A stretch of 64,000 bases of DNA. It comes from Coriaria nepalensis. Its lineage: Eukaryota > Streptophyta > Magnoliopsida > Cucurbitales > Coriariaceae. The translations under genes were made by a program, and so were the position numbers. The stretch covers positions 10,188,501 through 10,252,500 of the forward strand of contig CP114494.1 in NCBI GenBank assembly GCA_027186245.1, given 5' to 3'. The notes beneath the pieces were generated by a model, which saw only the letters and a program-made list of their open reading frames with translations, had not been told where the DNA came from and searched no databases. Position 1 is the first letter of the stretch. The number at the start of each line of letters is the position of its first letter. Below are positions 34,453 through 45,985 of the stretch, in pieces.

Positions 34453-37270
34453 CGATCCGACCTCTTTCTTCTCTCTGTTTCACTTGTTTTCTGTGGTTTC
34501 CATCTTGTTTTTCTTTTCCCCAGAATCTGATGCCTATGCATAAAACTAACTGCTCAGGTGCCTAAGCATCAAAGTGTTAGTTAAGGTGGTAAGAGAAATG
34601 CAGATAGAAGAAGACAGATGAGATGATACCTGCAGGGTGTAGGAATGGAGGAGTGTAAAGGGCCCTTTGTGGCAGAGATGGTACTGCTACTGATTCCGGT
34701 ACCGGTACTGCCCTCCAGAGTACGTTGATTGAGGGGAGGTGAGGAGAACAGCGACAAATATAGAAAGAAAATGGTTTATGCTGTTGAGTTTAATGATTGC
34801 TGAGTGTCTTAGAAAAGACAAAAAGGTGACCACTTGGGGGTTGGGGCTCGGCTCAGCAAAGAGGGGAGAGAGAACGAATTAATTGGCTTCCTTCATTTTG
34901 TGGTCAAACGTTGGCTTTGTGCACTACCGCCCCAAGGAATAAAATATACGAAGGCTACAGACTAGAGTACAGTAGGAGTAGCGTCTCTTGCAGTTACAGT
35001 GAATAAAATAAGGAGCGGATTCACTGATTGTTTTAATGTCTCTGTCTATTTTTATGGATACGGTTTTGCTATCTTTATAAATTTAATAATTAAAATAAGT
35101 ATTGTATTAAAATTATTTATATTAATAAAAAAAATTATATGATTAATATATAAGTTATTAATTTATTTTTTTATCTAATATATTAAAATCATTTTTAATA
35201 AATAAAGTTCTTTTACTTTTTTTTTTCATAGACTAAGTTTAATTTCTTCATTCATCGAGCTTTTTTCTAAACTGAAATCTTTTACCGAGTTTAATTTCTC
35301 TCTTTTTTAACCAAATTATACCGAGTTCTTCATTTTTTCTTCTCAAAGAATTTTTTTCTTCATTTTCAGACCGAGATATAATTTAATATATTTCATAGAA
35401 CGAGTTCTCAAGAAGAAAGATGATCGAGTTCTTGGTCTGTGGTCTTAGACCTAGATCACATGTCGGTCTAGATTGAGATCGCATGTCGGTTTGGACCGAG
35501 ATCACATGTTCGACCATTCTTCCCTTAGATCTATCGACTTTTCGACTATAAATTATAAGAGATGTCATTCGACCATTCGACCATTCGACCTTCAACTTTC
35601 AACCTTTCAATCTTTCAATCTTTCGATCCTTCAACCACAGACCAATAAGAGATCTCAGTCTATCTTTCTCTGCATCTCTCACATGTTGGTATGTGCATCT
35701 CACATGTAACTTTAAGATGCCCTTCGACCCTTCGAAGAAACTCAAATTATCTGAGACATCGGTCTAAAAAACCTATCGACCCATCGATCCATTTACTATA
35801 ATTTATGTGAGATGCTCATCGACCCATCGACTTCTCGACCCTTAGACCCTTCGACCCTTCAATCTATCGATCTATCGATCCTTCGACTATAATTTATGTG
35901 AGATGCCCTTTGACCGCAAATCGATATGAGATCCCGAACTGTATCGTTTTGCATCTTAGACTGACATGTGAGATGTCGGTTTGTGCATTTCAGAGCGACA
36001 TGAGAGATGCCTTTTGATCCTTCGAAAAGACTCAAATTATGTTGTCAGTCTGAGATGTCTATCGACCCATCAACTTTCAACCTTTCGACTATAACTTATG
36101 CATCTCAGTCTGACATATGATATGTTCTTCGATCTTTCGAAGATACTCATATTACGTGAGACGTCAAAGCTGAGATGCATGTCGACTATTCAGGAACTAG
36201 AGAACTCAGTCTGAGAAAGACTAACATATATAGAACTTGAGAACTCGGTCCAATCGGGGAATTATGAACTGGGAACTCGGTCTAGACCGAGAACTATAGA
36301 TAGAATATCAGTCTCTAGATTTCAATTCAGATCAAATATCGGGTCTTTTGATTTCAGATTTAGATTCCAGATATTCAGATCTAATATTGGTTTCTAGATT
36401 TTAGATTCTGATCAAGTATGAATGAATATCATCATTCGTCAATATTTAAAGAAAAAAAGAGAAAGAGAGAAGTCGCAAATATTAGAAAATACGAAAGAGA
36501 AATGATAAAATATGACTAATAAATTAATTATATTTTAATCGGTTTATATTTTTATCTTTTTCTTATTATATAACACATATTTTAACTATTAAATTTATAA
36601 AAACAATCAAAATTTATATTAAAAAACAAATATAAAAAATAAAAATAAAAATTAAATCTACTCGTAATAAAAATATACGGGAGGAAGGAGCAGGAGCTTA
36701 TATATTTATTTGATTGCAGTCGCGACAAACAGAAACGCATAGTCCTAATCCTAGGGAGAGAGGCACGGGGCGCGGGACATGCGGTCGCGCGATTCTGTCC
36801 TTCCTACTGCAGTCTGCACGAATGTACATACACATACGCACACGAGCACGTCTTATTCCAGATTTAAGGCCCTAAATACTAAAACGAGCACGTCTTACTT
36901 CAGATTAAAAGCCCCACTAAATACTAACACTTCTCTTTACTCTTTTCTATGGTTTACTCCTTACATATAATTATGTATTCAATTAATAATAATTTTTTCC
37001 CACCACCATCATTATACAAACGCCAACTTTATCGTATCTGATTACCTTAATACACAAACAAATAAATAAATAAACAAACAAACAAATGATGTCTGCCAAA
37101 CAAAACAGCGGAATCTTCGCAGAGAAAGCAGGGTGATTAATTTGTCCATTTTCTTCGAAGTCCAACCTTACCCAACTGAGGTCGCCCCATTCCTTGCCTG
37201 CGCCTGTATATTAATTAGGATCAGACTAATCAGATAATCTTAAATAATATTAAAAAAATATTATAGATAT
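34453..37270. promoter_or_regulatory. Upstream region of the receptor kinase gene
   Basis: The first ~600 bp are the presumed leader and promoter on the minus strand. The rest is very AT-rich, with a degenerate repeat block at 35440-36420. From 36430 to 37270 it is mostly A/T-rich with no supported gene. Confidence 0.45.
35440..36420. repeat. Degenerate tandem repeat block with TCGACC and GAGATG modules
   Basis: Recurring modules are ACTATAATTTATGTGAGATG (near 35795, 35885 and, altered, 35545 and 36105), chains of TTCGACC/ATCGACC, and GTCTGAGATGT-type spacers. They recur at irregular intervals of roughly 90-110 bp. The right part changes to AACTCGGTC/AGACCGAG palindromic modules and then TTTCAGATT repeats. 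No coding potential is seen. Origin unknown. Confidence 0.65.
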
Positions 37271-37929
37271 TGTTATACTCAATTTTGGGGAGAGCCTTAG
37301 GAGGGCAATCTCAGACAGGTTATAGAATAGGAGGCTGAGGACAGATAATATCCGAGGCCGAGATACGAAAGATCTGAGGTAGCATCAGATCGGTTATCCA
37401 TATTTGGATGAGGCGAAATGTCTTAAGAAGACGTTGAGGCCGAGTTGGGTATTTCCTCGCTCGGCTTAAATATTGTTATGGATAGGTGGAAAGCAACTGA
37501 TACTCGAGTAGAGACCCTGTCCTTGGTATGTCAGACAAGGAGGGGCTGCTGCAAGTGGAGGTGCTCTGGGAGATGTCAGACTAGGGCGCCTTACTACTCA
37601 AATCCCTGTTACGTCAGATTGCAGAGCGCTGACACCCAGCATGGAGCAGTGAGGGGACGACACGTGTAAAGCTATCGAGAGCCTTCCAATATAAACTAGG
37701 TATAAAAACCAAATGCTTAGACAAAAAAGAGGTAACGCAAAAACCCTGGAGAAAAATACAAAAGACCTTCCATCATCCTAGCTAATCTCTTAGAAGATTG
37801 ACTAGAGCATCAGAGCGAGGTTGGCCGACCACCACCCCAGCCGCAGTTTGTTGTTGAGTGCATGAGCATATCTTGGGACATACTGTAGATTGTAGAACCC
37901 TTCGTAACGGATGGAAATCTACATCAATA
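37271..37929 (+). repeat. Element 2 5' LTR
   Basis: Starts TGTTATACTC and ends ATCTACATCAATA; the terminal CA has become TA. A TATA box, TATAAAAACC, is at 37701-37710. The primer site that follows (TTTGGGACCGACCATGGGG) is a mutated form of the one in element 1. Confidence 0.85.
37701..37710 (+). promoter_or_regulatory. TATA box of element 2 LTR
   Basis: TATAAAAACC, conserved at the matching place in all three LTR copies of this family, about 230 bp before the LTR end. Confidence 0.65.
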
Positions 37930-38430
37930 GTTTGGGACCGACCATGGGGATGATTGTCTTCACTTTCAAAGTTCTAGTAGATCTAGAACCTGACTAAAAG
38001 GAGGATACAAGATGGAGGAAGTGGGAGGAGAGCAGATTGTTGAGAATTTGGGGGGGGGGGGGGGGGGGGGAGGGAGCGAGGTAGAGGGAGATGAGTCCAC
38101 CCGCCCTTACCTGAAGGAAGAATAACGCGCTCGACAAACATAGTTAGAAGAAGACCAACGCCTCCGCAGACCCCGCTAGTGGCTAACAGCGGAGTGGACA
38201 TACTACATGCCATCAAGAGAATGTAAAGAGGCTTGGTGGAAAGAATGAACCAGGCGGTGGAGCGTTCTATAGAAGCAAGAATCACATAAATAAGGACGGG
38301 AATGAGGCCGAAAGAAAGAGGGGAACCACATAGGAGGTGCATACGGCCTTCCAAAGGACCCCAATTTGAAGTGGATGATGGAGCATTTCGCTTGAGGATG
38401 GCTGCGGCTGGAGAAGAGTAGGGTAATTCA

Positions 38431-39720
38431 ATGGATATTGCTTGGAATCTAGTGCCCTTACAAGTGTTGAGGGACGCAAGGTGTGTCGAGAAGTCAACTG
38501 AGCCGCTAATGGGGCAAACAAAAGTAATCCTGGAGCTGACAAAGCAAATGAGGGAATTAGAGGCGGCAATGAAAGGCACCACGCTATGTATGGACGAGTT
38601 AGAGAGCCCTTTTACAGAGAGAGTCCAAAATGCACAATTACCGAAGAAGTTCAGGGCTCCGATCATGATGTACGATGGGACAAAGGACCCACAAGACCAC
38701 GTGAACTCATACAAAACCTGCATGAGGATGAATGCAATGTCGGATGAGTTGATGTTCCAGTGTTTTCATATTACGCTGACTGATTCAGCTAGTGACTGGT
38801 ATCGATCCCTCACGCCAGGTTCTATTAACTCATTTGATGAGCTGAAGAAGCTGTTCGTATCAAATTTCTTGAGGGCGGCTAACACTAGGCTTCCACTCAT
38901 GAGTCTTTATACTATAAGGCAGAGTCTAGGAGAAAACCTGTTAGATTATATGGAAGGATTCAACCGAGCTTCGAAGAATGTAGATCGGCCTGGAGACATA
39001 GGGGTTCTACATGTCTTCTTGGGGGGGACGACATACAAGAAGCTCATCAGCCTCTCGGAAAAGAAGCGTTTTCGTTTGTATGCTGAGGCCTTGTTAGAGG
39101 CAAAGAGGATTGGAGTAGCTGAGAAGATCCTCATAACTCAGCTGAGAAGTCAGGGAGAAAGGGGAAACACTAGTAGAGGGATGGAAGGAAAAAGAAAGAG
39201 AGAGGAGCTGAAGGGAAAAGGCGAATGAAGGGAAGATAGGAAAATGAATGAGGAGGAGAGGAGAAGCCCCATAAAGAAAAGAATGGCACCCTTCTTCAGG
39301 GACACTTTCACGCCTCTCGTAGCCGGGATCGATGTGATATACAACCGCTACATAAATCAGAACTTGTTCAAAATCCCCGAGCATTTAAGAGCGCACTGGC
39401 CCAGCGAGACCGAATAGTTTATTATAGATACCATGCTGATCATGGTCATAAGACAGAGGATTGCTTGCATTTGAAGAGGGAGGTTGAGAGGCTGATCCAA
39501 GAAGGACGTTTAGGGGAGTGTGTGAATAGAGGAAGAATGAGAGGCCAGAATGGAGTGAGAAAGAACGATAGGAGAGAAGGCAAGGAAGATGACCGTTGGG
39601 AGGACAACCTCGGGCATCAAAATGTTGCGGGGGAGATCCAAGTGATTGTAGGGGGACCTGAGGGGGGAGACTCAGGTCGGCAAAGAAGCAAGTGCCCGAG
39701 AAGCTTAATGCAAGCTGAGG
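38431..39720 (+). pseudogene. Element 2 gag
   Basis: Open from about 38431 to a TGA at 39226-39228, then continuing by homology past a second stop to a knuckle-like YHADHGHKTEDCLHLKREV near 39420. Capsid motifs include LPKKFRAPIMMYDGTKDPQD and ASDWYRSLTPGSI. The upstream frame is partly open but lacks a clear ATG before 38431. Confidence 0.8.
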
Positions 39721-40613
39721 TGTTTTCCGTCTCAGTGACCCCTCAGGGTAAAGTATCACTTGACATTACCTTCAATCACCTAGATGAAGAGGGGGTTATT
39801 TATCCCCACAAAGATGCCATTGTCATCTCCGCCAATGTCTCAACCACACTAATACATCGAGTTATGGTCGACTCGGGGAGTGCAGTAGATGTGTTTTCCT
39901 TATCAACCTTCAGGAAAATGGGCATCATCAACACTAGCCTAAAGCCGGTTAATACTCCGTTGATGGGTTTCTCGAGGAAGTCTTTATATACTAAGGGGAT
40001 GATAAGTCTGTCGATGACCTTAGGCAAGGGGTCTCGAAGGTCTACAATAATGGTAAACTTCATGATCGTCAACTTTCTATCAGGATATAACATCATTCTC
40101 AGACGCCCTTCCATCAATTCCTTAGGGGCTATAATTTCAACGAGCCACTTGGCGATGAAGTTCCCCACAGAGGGAGGAGTGGGAATGGTGAAAGGAAACC
40201 AGGAGAGTTCAATAAGGTGTTATCTGACATCCTTGAAGGATGTAGGTGTTAACCCTGATATGGGGATGCACATAGTAAATAGTGAGCAGCCGGTTGACGA
40301 AGAGGAGTGCAAAAGGGCTGAAAGTGAAGTAAAGAGGGAGGAGGATAAAGGAAGAAGAATGAGGGTCTCCTCAACTGAGGCTTTTCAGCATGTTGAATTC
40401 TCCAATGGAAGAAAGTTGAGGGTAGGAACCGAGCTGATGAAGACTGATTTGGAGAGTCTCTTTCAGACCCTGGAACAAAATCTAGATGTGTTCGCTTGGG
40501 AGACTTCTGAGCTGACAAGCATCCAGGATGATGTCATAGTACATCAGCTCAATGTTAAACCCAGAGCAGCCGGTAAGGCAAAGGAGGAGGAAGTTCAACG
40601 AAGAAAGAAATAA
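39721..40613 (+). pseudogene. Element 2 aspartic protease region
   Basis: The open stretch 39465-40613 spans the gag tail and protease. The retropepsin active site reads VMVDSGSAVDVFSLS. A stop at 40611-40613 separates it from RT. Confidence 0.85.
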
Positions 40614-40639
40614 AGCCGCAGCCGAGGAGGTGAGAAAGT

Positions 40640-41760
40640 TATTAGCTTTGGGAGCAATTCGGGAGGTCTAGTACTCGGAGTGGCTCTTTAATGTGGTCTT
40701 AGTGTCCAAAGGAGGGGGAAAATGGAGGTTATGTGTGAACTTTAAGAATTTGAATGCTGCCTGCCTCAAAGACAGTTACCCACTGCCCATCATAGATCTG
40801 ATGGTAGACGCTACAGCAGGGCACGAGTTGCTGAGCTTCATGGACGCTTACTCTGGGTACCACCAGGTGAAACTATGGACAAGAGATCAGGAGAAGACTT
40901 CTTTCATAACCGACAAAGGTACTTACTACTACAACGTAATGCCTTTTGGACTAAAAAATGATGGGGCAACCTTTCAGAGGTTGGTAAACGAAATGTTCCG
41001 GAAACAACTAGGGAAGACGATAGAGGTGTATGTAGACGATATTTTGGTAAAGAGCATAACGAAAAGAGAACATCCAAATCATTTGAAGGAGGCATTCGAA
41101 GTAATGAGAGAATACATGATGAAGCTGAATCCCAAGAAATGTGCGTTTGGAGTTAGGTTAGGAAAGTTCCTAGGGTATATAATGCACCAGGTGGGTGTTG
41201 AGGCTAATCCGGAGAAAGTATAGGCCATCATCAATCTTAAGGCCCCACAGACGAAGAAGGAAATTCAAGCCTTGACGGGCAGAATTGCTGCGCTGAGCCG
41301 TTTCATGAGTCGCTCAGCTGATAAATGTCTCCCGTTCTTGGAATAGCCGAAGTGCTCTAACACGAAAGGATAGAATGAAGACTATGACAGGGCCTTCGAA
41401 GAGCTGAAGAGGTATTTGGCATCCATTCCTAGATTAAATAAGCCGAAGGTGGGAGAAGAATTGAGTCTTTATGTAGCTGTAAGTGGAGTAGCGGTGAGTT
41501 CAGTACTGATAAAGGAAGAAGAGGGCAAGCAGATACCCGTGTATTACATAAGTAAAGTAATGAGTGGGGCGGAGGGGAGGTATCTTCATGCGGACAAGGC
41601 TGCTTTCTCGCTAGTAGTGGCAGCAAGAAAGCTGAGGCCCTACTTTTAAGCTCATCCTATTTTGGTCATAACCGACCTTCCCCTCAAATAAATCCTTTAA
41701 AACCCTGACACCTCGAGAAGGCTGTTGAAGTGGTCTGTGGAGCTAGGAGAATTTGACATA
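40640..41760 (+). pseudogene. Element 2 reverse transcriptase and first RNase H
   Basis: RT is open at 40693-41223 with FMDAYSGYHQVKL, MPFGLKNDGATFQRLV and VYVDDILVKS. After stops, RNase H (41416-41649) reads PVYYISKVMSGAEGRYLHAD and is then lost in further stops. Confidence 0.85.
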
Positions 41761-41879
41761 TCCTATAAGCCCTGAGCCTCGATCAAAGCTCAGGCTTTAG
41801 CCGACTTCATCTCAGAGTTCTCCAATGAGGGTCTAGTAAACATAGAGAAAAAGGCAAAAACCAGTACTGACGCTAAGGA

Positions 41880-42345
41880 GCTTCGCCTACCCTACTGGAC
41901 GTTGCAGGTAGATGGGGTGGTAAATAAAGAAGGTTGTGGAGCTGGGCTGATTCTCATTTCACCGGAGGGAAGGAAAGTCGAGTACGTGCTCAGGTTTTGT
42001 TTCAAAGCTTCGAATAATGAGGCTGAATACGAAGCATTCTTGGCAGGCCTGAGGCTCGCAAGGGAGATAGGAGCAGAGCGGATCACTATATCGAGTGATT
42101 CCCTTGTTGTGGTCTCGCAAGTGAGGGGGGAGTTTGAAACGAAGTCTGAGAAGATGAGGGCTTATCAGAAAGCGTGCAAGGAAATTTTAAGGTGATTCGA
42201 CAATTACGAAATAAAGCACATCCTAAGATGTGCAAACACTGACCTTGACGCACTAGTAAAACTGGAAACTCTGCCATACGTCGACCTCCCTTCCACGGTT
42301 TTGAGAAGATATCTTGACGCTCCCAGTATTTCCACAGAAACGGAG
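41880..42345 (+). pseudogene. Element 2 second (archaeal-type) RNase H
   Basis: LQVDGVVNKEGCGAGLILIS, EYEAFLAGLRLAREIG and SSDSLVVVSQVRGEF give the three acidic sites. It lies between the first RNase H and integrase, as in element 1. Confidence 0.8.
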
Positions 42346-42499
42346 GTGATGGCACTGTAGGATGAACGTGAGCCATAAAGAAGTATTTGACAGAGGGTGA
42401 GTTACATACGTCTAATACAAAGGCCAGAAGAATCATATCTCAAGCTTCTTGATGTGTCATGATAAGGGATGTGCTATTCCACAGAGGGTATTCCTAGCC

Positions 42500-43452
42500 T
42501 ATGATGAGGTGTGTCTCAGAGGAGGAAAATAGGCTATTGCTTAGGGAAATTCTTGAAGGGGTGTGCAGAAGTCACTCATCCAGGCAAGCCACGGTACTGA
42601 AACTAATAAGGCAGGGCTACTTTTGGCCCACCATGAGGAGGGATGCCAGACGTCACAACAAACAATGAAGGGACTGTAACATTCATGCTAGTATCCCTAT
42701 GAAACCATCTGTGGGGTTAACCTCGGTCAGCAGCCCTTGGACATTTGCACGATGGGGAATGGACCTCATTGGACCGTTAGTACAGGGAGCGAAGCATAAG
42801 AAATATGTTATAGTGGCCATTGACTACGTCACTAAGTGGATCGAAGAAGAGGCATTGACAACGATCACTGAGGCAGTGCCAACAAAGTTTGTATGGAAAA
42901 ATATCGTATATAGATTTGGAATACCACAGAGCATCGTCATCGATAACGGTAGGCAGTTTGACAATCCAAATTTCAAGAAGTTCTATAGTGACTTGAGGAT
43001 CATGCATTTCACCTCCTCCCCTATCATCGTAAGGCAAATGGCCAGGTAGAAGCAGCGAACAAGGTCATCAAGAACTTGCTGAAGAAGAAGTTGGATGAGG
43101 AGGGAAAAGGCTGGGCAGATGAGCTTCCCTCGGTATTATGGGCCATTCGCACCACTCCTCAGAGTGCAACGGGGGAAACCCCTTTTAGCCTTACCTTTGG
43201 GACTGAGGCATGGTGCCATCAGAGATAAGCCTTCGCTCATATAGAAGGTTGTCCTTTATTGAACATGATAAAAATATAGCCTTGGCAGAGTCTCTTGACT
43301 TGCTTCAGGAATCAAGAGAGGAAGCTCGGATCAGAGAGGAGGCGCTGAAAAAAAGGGTTGAACGTCATTACAACAAAGGAGTTCGGCTTCGACCAATACA
43401 TATGGGTGATCTAGTCTTCAGGAAGGTTATGAACCCCATGCGTAAGGGCCCG
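42500..43452 (+). pseudogene. Element 2 integrase (truncated)
   Basis: A degenerate zinc part (42540-42690) and core reading WGMDLIGPLVQGAKHKKYVI and FGIPQSIVIDNGRQF. A shift near 43025 precedes the Glu segment (ANGQVEAANKVIKNLL-like). It ends mid-module after NPMRKGP at the junction with element 3. Confidence 0.85.
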
Positions 43453-44259
43453 TTGTGTAATAGACTGAAATTTGTTGGCCTTCCTCCCCTCTTAAAAACA
43501 TGGAGCTTCCTTCCACCATGTTGATTGCTATGTAAAGCTTCAGCACTTCCCCCACTAATGTTTTACACAGCTTAGGTATGTTTTCCAAGCACTTATTTAG
43601 TTCCTCAAAGGCTTGTTCACACTCTTCTATCCAACCCAACTTGTTCATTTCCTCTAAGGCTTTAAAGAATGACAAACACTTATCAATTGATCTGCTTATT
43701 AACCTACTTAAGCTTGCTATCCTTCTAGTAAGTCTCTGGATTTGTTTCTTATTTGCGGTGCATGAAGGCTTAAGATAGCCTGGACCTTCTCCAGATTTGC
43801 CTCGCTTCCTCTATGGTGCATAGTATAACCCCACGAATTTTCTTGACTCAACTTCAAATGAACACTTTTTTGGGTTTAGCTTCATTATAAATCTTCTCAT
43901 AATCATAAAGGTTGCTTCAAGTGTAAGTGGGGGTCTTCATTTTTCACACTCTTCACCAAAATATCATCTACGTACACCTCCTATTGATCCCCAATTACTC
44001 CTGAAACATTCCGTTTACTAATCTCTTAAAAGTTGCCCCTAAATTCTTCAAACTAAAGGGCATAACATTATAATAATACAACCATTGCTAGTCATAAAGG
44101 AAGTTTTCTCTTGATCCAACCCCCAAAGTTTCACCTGGCGGTACCTAGAGTGGGCATCCATAAAACTGAGTAGCTTATGCCCTGCTATTACGTCAACCAG
44201 CAGACCGATGCTAGGTAGGGGGAAACTATCTTTAGAGAATGCATCGTTTAGATTAGTGA
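43453..44259 (-). pseudogene. Element 3 (Tat-type) RT/RNase H fragment, left of the nested insertion
   Basis: Minus strand reads DSFPLPSIGLLVDVIAGHKL and LSFMDAHSRYRQVKLW (RT), then GEEGQQISVYYT of RNase H, ending at the tail-to-tail junction near 43452. It is more diverged from elements 1 and 2 than they are from each other, so it is a separate Tat-type family. It continues on the far side of the 3.9-kb insertion at 48160. Confidence 0.78.
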
Positions 44260-44378
44260 TGTCACGACCCAAACCTAACATGACAGATACATGGCCCTAT
44301 AGATAAATCTCCTAGCAATGTAAGCCTCCGAGTGTAACCCTGTAAACTTATCAATACATATATAAGTACCTTGATATA

Positions 44379-44410
<32 letters not shown>

Positions 44411-44766
44411 AAACTTAGAATAAATAATATGAAACACCTTCCACTAATTACTAAGATCCCTATATAAGTTGAATATATTTAACAGAGCGACATATTAATC
44501 CACATGAACTCTATTTACATTTCAAAAGTGGACCACAAAATAATCAAAAGAAGTTCCTAACAACTTAACAAGGGGTAGTCAACAAAAGAAAGTGCCAACT
44601 CTCAATGAGGTATTCCAGATGTCAAACTAAGCACTATCAACTATCGAGAGAAGGGAACAATTTAACGAAAGAGGGGTGAGTCGAAACTCAATAAATAAAT
44701 ATTAAATAGTTACATTTTTGGGACAAGTTTCCTTTAAACATGTAAAACCATGAAATAAATATTAAT
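44260..44766 (-). repeat. Remnant of element 4 3' LTR
   Basis: Matches 45787-46350 of the full LTR base for base over long runs (for example AAACACCTTC and CACAAAATAATCAAAAGAAG). Homology stops at about 44766, where gag sequence begins. Contains an AAT repeat at 44386-44410. Confidence 0.85.
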
Positions 44767-45550
44767 CTTGAGGCGCTTATTGGTCTCACATTTAGCCCTA
44801 TCCTGTATTTAACAGTCTTTAATTCTTTCTGCAGCATCCATTGCATCAACATATGAGGCATATTTTTATGCACCCACTACCTTAAACAATGGAGTCACAA
44901 GGTTGTCTAGAAACCTTCTAATCTTCATCTCTTATGTTGCAACTAGATGAGAAACATGCTTTGATAACTACGTAAATTGGATGTTATACTCCAATATTGT
45001 CATACTCGGAGTCTATCTCAAATTTTCAAATTCCCTCACCAATTTCTCTCTTATTGCTAGGAAGAAACCTTGCCATGAAAGCATCTTGAAATTCATCTCA
45101 AATCAGTTTTGGAGATCCAGCTGGCCTATTCAGTTAGAAGGTGGTATACCGATCATATGCCGTATCCCCTAATCTGAAAGTTACTAACTCTACAAATCGG
45201 GTATCAGAACACCCCATGGCCCTACAAGCTTTAACTGAACTTTTTAGGAATCGTAGAGGATTTTCTGTAGGATCAGAATCCGTGAACATAAGAGGCTTCA
45301 CCTTAAAAAACTTAGAAATAGATACATAAGACTTATTATCACTTCTCCGTACCCTAGCAAAATTATGTTGGTGATGAATTCTTTCTCTAGGTGGTTCTTC
45401 ATCTCTTTCACTCACACCGATGCCATGTCTTTGCATACTAGTTCGCCTTCCCCTTGTTCCCCAGTCAGGAACATTTAATTGAGACATAGCTATAATCCCA
45501 TCAAGCACATTATTTCTCCGCCTCGTGCCTCCCCTCATCCTAGAAACCAT
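44767..45550 (-). pseudogene. Element 4 gag (broken)
   Basis: ATG at 45550 (MVSRMRGGTRRRN). The capsid reads FKVKPLMFTDSDPTENPLRF and CRAMGCSDTRFVELVTFRL, typical plant Ty3 gag, and stops at 45134. Homology continues in other frames to about 44790 (YVDAMDAAERIK). Confidence 0.82.
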
Positions 45551-45770
45551 ATTACCTAAATAAAAAATAACTTTGATATTTAGGATACGATAGAATGAAT
45601 ATGAAGGAATGACAAATGATATCAAGAAAATTTTAAGAAGACTAGACACTGAATAACCTATTAGGAATCGACTAGTATTTTGATTGTAAATATACTTTGT
45701 TACATATAACAACCAAGATACTACCCAACACCTTGCTTTGTTGACATATGATTTTGGACCTAAAGCGTAG

Positions 45771-45783
45771 GCTCTGATACCAA
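45771..45783 (-). promoter_or_regulatory. Element 4 primer-binding site (initiator tRNA-Met)
   Basis: Minus strand TTGGTATCAGAGC, the standard plant tRNA-iMet complement, 3 bp from the LTR edge at 45787. Confidence 0.9.
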
Positions 45784-45786
45784 GTT

Positions 45787-45926
45787 TGTCATGACCCAAA
45801 CCTAACGTGATCGACACGGGACCCTATAAATAAATTCCCTGGCCACGTAAGCCTCGAAGTGTATCTTTGTAAACTTAGCAATACATATATATATGTACCT
45901 TGATATATACATATATATATGTACCT

Positions 45927-45985
<59 letters not shown>

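Larger units (their letters stand above)
37271..43452 (+). mobile_element. Tat-type LTR retrotransposon, 3'-truncated (element 2)
   Basis: Same family as element 1 but on the plus strand. It has a 5' LTR (37271-37929), gag, protease, RT, two RNase H domains and integrase, then stops abruptly inside the integrase C-terminal module at about 43452, where sequence of a different element begins on the other strand. No tandem array, antisense ORF or 3' LTR remains. Several frames are broken, but RT and protease stay open over long stretches. Confidence 0.88.

Noticed and set aside
37983..38723. 246-codon minus-strand ORF over element 2 gag
   Set aside because: Antisense to gag, whose capsid motifs are clear on the plus strand; low-complexity Pro run comes from the G homopolymer.
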